64,000 bases of DNA from contig JAJFPB010000008.1 in NCBI GenBank assembly GCA_020881915.1, positions 186,001 to 250,000 of the forward strand. Reading direction: 5' to 3'. Made by a program: the position numbers and the translations under genes. This DNA comes from Paramyrothecium sp. XJ0827. Lineage: Eukaryota; Ascomycota; Sordariomycetes; Hypocreales; Stachybotryaceae. The notes beneath the pieces were generated by a model that saw only the letters and a list, made by a program, of their open reading frames with translations, was not told where the DNA came from and searched no databases. Position 1 is the stretch's first letter, and every line of letters begins with the position of its first letter. This document shows, piece after piece, positions 59,864 through 64,000 of the stretch.

Positions 59864-61587
59864 GCGTGTACAATAGGAATTGGAGAGCTCATGCTCCTAG
59901 CCGACTGATTTGTATCAAAATATGGCGAGCGGCGAGCCGTGTCCGGGTTGGATAGCTCGCACCATGTGGCTTATATCTGTACCGTAGACTGCAGGTAGAA
60001 AGAACGATCCGAATTGATAAACTTGATTGGACTCTCGCTTCTCGTGGCACAGAGCAAGCGGCTGCCCACGGCAACTATTGGTGATGGACTCATCCCCACA
60101 CGGAGACAGGGGAAGAAGCACGTCACCCGTGGAGAACAAAGGCAGGAATCGTCTGATTTGTCCGTGCATCTGAACTAGAGAAGAAACGACAGTTTGCTCC
60201 GGCAGAGGCCCTTTTGTGGCGCCAGCTGCAGGTCCATCGCCACAATCTCAATATTGACGGCTTACATCGTGCACAGGTGCCCACCGGCGAGCCCATTCTG
60301 CCAGAGGATAATATGGCCTTGCGGGGCCAAGATCCTGGGATCCCGCCGGGCGCTGCTGAGCCCTGCTGGGCCCTGCTGATTGAGCACATTTACGGCTGGA
60401 GGTCGAGAATTGGAGGAACTTTTGCTTGTCAATCACCTACCGGAAGCAGACGTCGTTGAAGCTATCCTGGTCCGGCAGTACCCCTCTTTTTAAGGTACAG
60501 GGCCTTCCCCAACTTTGCTGTTGCCTTACGTTGAGGGTACTTGGGGTAGGTACGTTTTTCACATTTTCGCCAGGTACCTCGAGGAAGGTACCCTGGACCC
60601 TGAAAACGGTGTAAGTCGTCGGCAACCTTGCCTGCTGCATGGTCCTCGTTTGCCTTCGATGCAATACTTCTTACGGGACCATCGGAGTGTAACCTCGCCC
60701 GCGGATAGTGGACGAGAAACCAAAGGCTCCTCATGCAAGGGCGGGCTGCAGTCTTGGCTTTCCATAGTTCGGCTGCGGCCAGTCCCTAAGAGGCTGCTGA
60801 TCGGCCCAGAATGCACAAATGGGGAGATGTTCAGCGTTGAGGGAATCCGGTCAGCTTGTTTTTACGAGACTGGATTTTGTCGATTCCTTTTTCGAAGATA
60901 TAGGACGACGTTTCGAATGATACTTGGAGAAAAAAGAAGCGAAACCTCCTCCAGATTTCAACAATAATGACGGAGAAGAAGCACAGCAAGGGATTGGCTT
61001 GCTTTATTCAATCGGGTGAACCTTGCTTCGATTTCTTCAGCTTATTATCGCGGCAATAACCGAGAGCTCCATGCAGTGGCAACATTTCTGTCGCCCTCCT
61101 GGACTTCCCCATCTTCGACGTCACGCCATCGTTGGGGGGATGTTTGTCAACGGCAGGGATCAGCACACGAAGCTCCTCGACCACCATTCCTCGATCCGAT
61201 TGAGCAATTGCGCCTCGAGGCTGCGACGCCAGGTTGAATCCGGAAGGTGCACGACTATCCAGCATGTCGGGAACTGGAGCCCGCTTGGCGCAATATCGCC
61301 ATACGGCCCTCTGCCCTCTGCCCTTTGCCCATCGAGCCAATGGCCAGGACGTCGCTCGCTTGCACCATCGGCTGCTTGACGTACTGGTCCTCAATGAGTA
61401 ATGGGCATTGAGCAATGAGCAACGGCTGAGCCGCGACCTGCGGCCGTCGCGAGCCGCTCAGCATCGATCGTCGGTTCGTGTATAAAAGGCACGGCTGCCC
61501 CGGAACCATGCCGAAGTTGTGATCCGCGAGTCTCACCTCTCACCCTCTTCACTCCCCAAAATCCAAGAGGTTTTCCGGGCCTTCATC
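59864..61587. promoter_or_regulatory. Intergenic with promoter of the carboxypeptidase gene
   Basis: The left part holds the ste24 3' end. GGTACC palindromes at 60573-60578 and 60587-60592 lie among several partial GGTAC copies at 60490-60595. A TATA box at 61481-61488 precedes the carboxypeptidase start. The longest plus-strand frame (150 codons, 60515-60967) has no family resemblance. No gene is supported. Confidence 0.5.
61481..61488 (+). promoter_or_regulatory. TATA box of the M14 carboxypeptidase gene
   Basis: The sequence TATAAAAG lies 107 bases upstream of the ATG at 61588. A C/T-rich leader (61528-61560) follows at the expected distance. Confidence 0.65.
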
Positions 61588-63013
61588 ATGAAGTTCACTC
61601 TCCTCACCACAGTCTTCACGGCGACCCTCGCCGCTGCGGCGGCCCCTCCCGTCAAGAAGGTCTCGTACGAGGGCTTCAAGGTCTACCGCGTCAGCACCCG
61701 CGGCCACCCCGAGGCCATCGAGGAGAAGCTGGCCGGCCTCGAGTACCAGGAGTGGAACACCAACACCGGCAGCCACCTTGACATCTTGGTCGCTCCCGGC
61801 CAGGTGGACGCCTTCGAGGCCCTCGGCCTTTCCCACACCGTCATGCACGAGAACCTGGGCGCCTCCATCGACGCCGAGGCCACCTCCGTCGCCAAGAAGT
61901 GGAAGAGGCAGGCCGACGACGAGGCCTGGTTCGACGACTACCACAACTACGAGGACCACATCCAGTACTTCAAGGACCTGCAGGCCCTCTTCCCCAACAA
62001 CTCCGAGCGCATCACCGCCGGTAAGTCCTACCAGAAGAGGGACCTGTTCGGTCTTCACCTCTGGGGCAAGGACGGCCCTGGCAAGCCTGCCATTGTCTAC
62101 CACGGTACCGTCCACGCCCGCGAGTGGATTGTTGCTCCCGTAAGTCCAATTGTCGATTGTCGCCCTGACACCGCCCCAAGCTCACATCAGCCAGGTCGTC
62201 GAGTACATCACCCGCCAGCTCATCCTGGGCTACAATGCCGGTGACGCAGAGGTCCAGGGCTTCCTGAACAAGTACGACTTCTACATCATCCCCATCGTGA
62301 ATCCCGATGGTAAGCACCGCGCCACCACCATATTCAACTCATGACTGACCTCTCTCCCAGGCTTCATCTACAGTCAGGTTGCCGACCGACTGTGGCGCAA
62401 GAACCGCAAGCCTGGACCCACCGGATCTACCTGTGTAGGAACCGATATCAACCGCAACTGGGAGTTCGGCTGGGATGCGAACCGTCTCGGCGCCTCCACC
62501 AACCCGTGCTCGCAGACCTACAAGGGCCAGGCCCCTCGGGACACCCCCGAGAACCTCGGCCTTGACACTCTGATCCGCAAGATCCGCGACAGCCAGGGCA
62601 TCAAGCTGTACATCGACTGGCACTCGTACGGCCAGTACATCCTGTCTCCCTTCGGCTACAAGGAGACCCTGTACGCACCCGAGCTCGGCAAGTGGACCAA
62701 GGCCTCCAGCATCCTCAGCGAGGTCATCCGCGACAGCTCTCCCCGCCGCACCACCTTCACCTTCGGCCCCAGCGGCGCCACCCTCTACACCACCACCGGC
62801 GCCGCCCCCGACCACGTCTACAGCACCGGCCGCGCCGAGTGGTCCTTCACCATCGAGCTGCCCGACACCGGCGACAACGGCTTCGTCCTGCCTCCCCAGT
62901 ACATCCGTGGCGCTGCCGAGGAGCAGTGGGAGGGCCAGAAGGTCCTCTACACTCTCCTTGACGAGGTTTTTTTCGACGGCGCCGGCCCTGCGCAGCTCTA
63001 TACCGGCCAGTAG
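61588..63013 (+). CDS. Secreted M14 metallocarboxypeptidase (A/B type)
   Basis: Three exons, 61588-62139, 62195-62309 and 62361-63013, give 439 residues. A signal peptide (MKFTLLTTVFTATLAAAAA) is followed by an inhibitory propeptide of about 90 residues ending near WKRQADDEAWF. The mature catalytic domain carries the zinc ligands His176 and Glu179 in VHAREW and the later histidine in IDWHSYGQ. It also has the arginine-containing substrate segment TDINRNWEFGW and the catalytic glutamate in FTIELPDTGD. The enzyme is a secreted zymogen that removes C-terminal residues from peptides; substrate class (A or B type) cannot be fixed by eye. Codon use is strongly biased to C-ending codons, suggesting high expression. 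Insect- and nematode-associated Hypocreales carry similar proteases, but that gives no proof of lifestyle here. Confidence 0.93.
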
Positions 63014-63669
63014 ATTCCCCTACGGCTTGAGTGTCGGCGTCGTCTCCGCTTAGAGATGTAATGTTAATGGCAAGTCAGCACGGGAAGACGCTGGTTGCAA
63101 CGTGATCTTGGTATATTTTTCAAGAATATTGATAACCTACCTGGCTATTACTATTCGGAAATTGGTAGAAATAATCAGATTATGTGAATTATAAGATACT
63201 ATATTATGTCCTTTGAATCAGGTCTACTGTGCTATTTTCTTCATGATAAATGTAGTGTTGTTCACCCAATTAATCTTCCGTGATCTGCAGCAACCCAGTT
63301 GGTTTGTGCGAGCATGTGAGCCGAACCGTGGCAGCTGTATGCATGTCTTCGTAGCTTGGTTTCTAGCTTGGTTTCGGCTATTGACCTTCAAACATCCACG
63401 AAACGATGCCATCCTCCATTGATTGAGCGAGAATTGAGAAGATAATCTAAAAGGAAAGCAAATTATTTCGCATCTACTCCGATTACTCCACCTGTGCCAC
63501 AAATTTGGCGTTGTCTACACATACGGTATTGCCTTGTAAACACCACAACACCAGATGGCTGCTCCAGGCAAGCCGCCCCTAAGCTAAATATGACCATGGC
63601 GAGCAAATACCGATGCCTAACAAGAGCTGTGCCGCACGTAACTTCCAGCCAGACCGATAACGAACAATA
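63014..63669. other. Convergent 3' intergenic region
   Basis: Lies between the carboxypeptidase gene and the convergent helicase gene. Bases 63110-63260 are AT-rich, suitable for 3' end signals of both. No gene is supported. Confidence 0.5.
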
Positions 63670-64000
63670 TTAAGAACCACGGAACAGAAACTGCATATCC
63701 TCAGGACTCAGAGAGTCCATCGCCTTGTCATCCGCGTTGACCGTCGAGTGAATCATGTTTGTCTTCTTCTCTTGGATAAGCACCATGCGGCTCTCCACCG
63801 AATCTTCGATGCAGAGACGCGTGATGGTACAAGGCCGAGTTTGTCCGATACGATGGCAGCGATCAGCAGACTGCCATTCAGCAGCTGGATTCCACCAACT
63901 GAAAGTGTTAGTACGAGCTTTGAAGAGTTTAGAGCAGTACTTACGGATCGACAATGAAGACTCGAGAAGCCTCGGTCAGGTTGAGTGCAACACCGCCTGC
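63670..64000 (-). CDS. rad16: Rad16-like SNF2 helicase, C-terminal end only
   Basis: Two minus-strand exons are visible, 63945-64000 and 63670-63898, joined across a 46-nt intron; the gene continues beyond the window edge. The 94 residues seen contain the end of helicase motif V ([20 protein letters not shown]) and motif VI ([12 protein letters not shown]). They are followed by [20 protein letters not shown] and the terminal segment [13 protein letters not shown], which closely follows the end of yeast Rad16. Rad16 works with Rad7 in global-genome nucleotide excision repair of UV damage. Because only the C-terminus is present, a different member of the Rad5/Rad16 group cannot be excluded. Confidence 0.85.

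Noticed and set aside
1..64000. CRISPR array or prokaryotic mobile element
   Set aside because: The window is fungal nuclear DNA; the only tandem repeats are short microsatellites.

Overview
This window comes from the nuclear genome of a filamentous ascomycete (Pezizomycotina). The protein set best fits a Sordariomycete, possibly Hypocreales; that placement is inferred from family resemblance, and the species cannot be read from the sequence. The evidence is short introns of about 45-90 nt with GTRNGT-type donors and CTRAC branch sites, pyrimidine-rich leaders, GC-rich third codon positions, and orthologues of standard fungal housekeeping proteins. I see no tRNA, rRNA, CRISPR array or intact transposon.

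Layout, left to right. 0.7-14.8 kb is gene-dense: a tiny DUF4748-like membrane protein, a CID/RS-domain RNA-processing protein, the PP2A B56 subunit (Rts1-like, minus), the TFIIIC subunit Tfc1/Sfc1, a C2H2 zinc-finger protein and a DHHC palmitoyltransferase (Pfa3-like). 14.9-18.3 kb holds an intronless phosphoinositide phospholipase C on the minus strand. 18.3-33.8 kb is about 15.5 kb in which I can support no protein-coding gene. 33.8-41.7 kb carries a divergent pair: a ZW10/Dsl1-family tethering protein (minus) and a large M16-family zinc metalloprotease (plus). 43.1-48.4 kb has a secreted GH51 alpha-L-arabinofuranosidase and ornithine decarboxylase, both minus, followed by a 3.6 kb gene-free stretch. 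52-63 kb has the mitochondrial presequence protease Cym1 (minus), a taxilin-family coiled-coil protein, the CAAX protease Ste24 and a secreted M14 carboxypeptidase (all plus). The right edge cuts a Rad16-like SNF2 helicase.

Most genes are unlinked housekeeping functions: signalling (PP2A-B56, PLC), transcription (TFIIIC), vesicle tethering (ZW10, taxilin), lipid-modification enzymes (Pfa3, Ste24), organelle proteolysis (Cym1) and polyamine synthesis (ODC). Two secreted hydrolases sit among them. There is no secondary-metabolite cluster or other clear multi-gene system.

The observations most worth following are: an 86-codon, coding-like, in-frame extension directly after the taxilin stop codon; the 15.5 kb gene-free block upstream of the PLC gene; a 578-nt stretch without any ATG upstream of ornithine decarboxylase; and clusters of the palindrome GGTACC in intergenic DNA.
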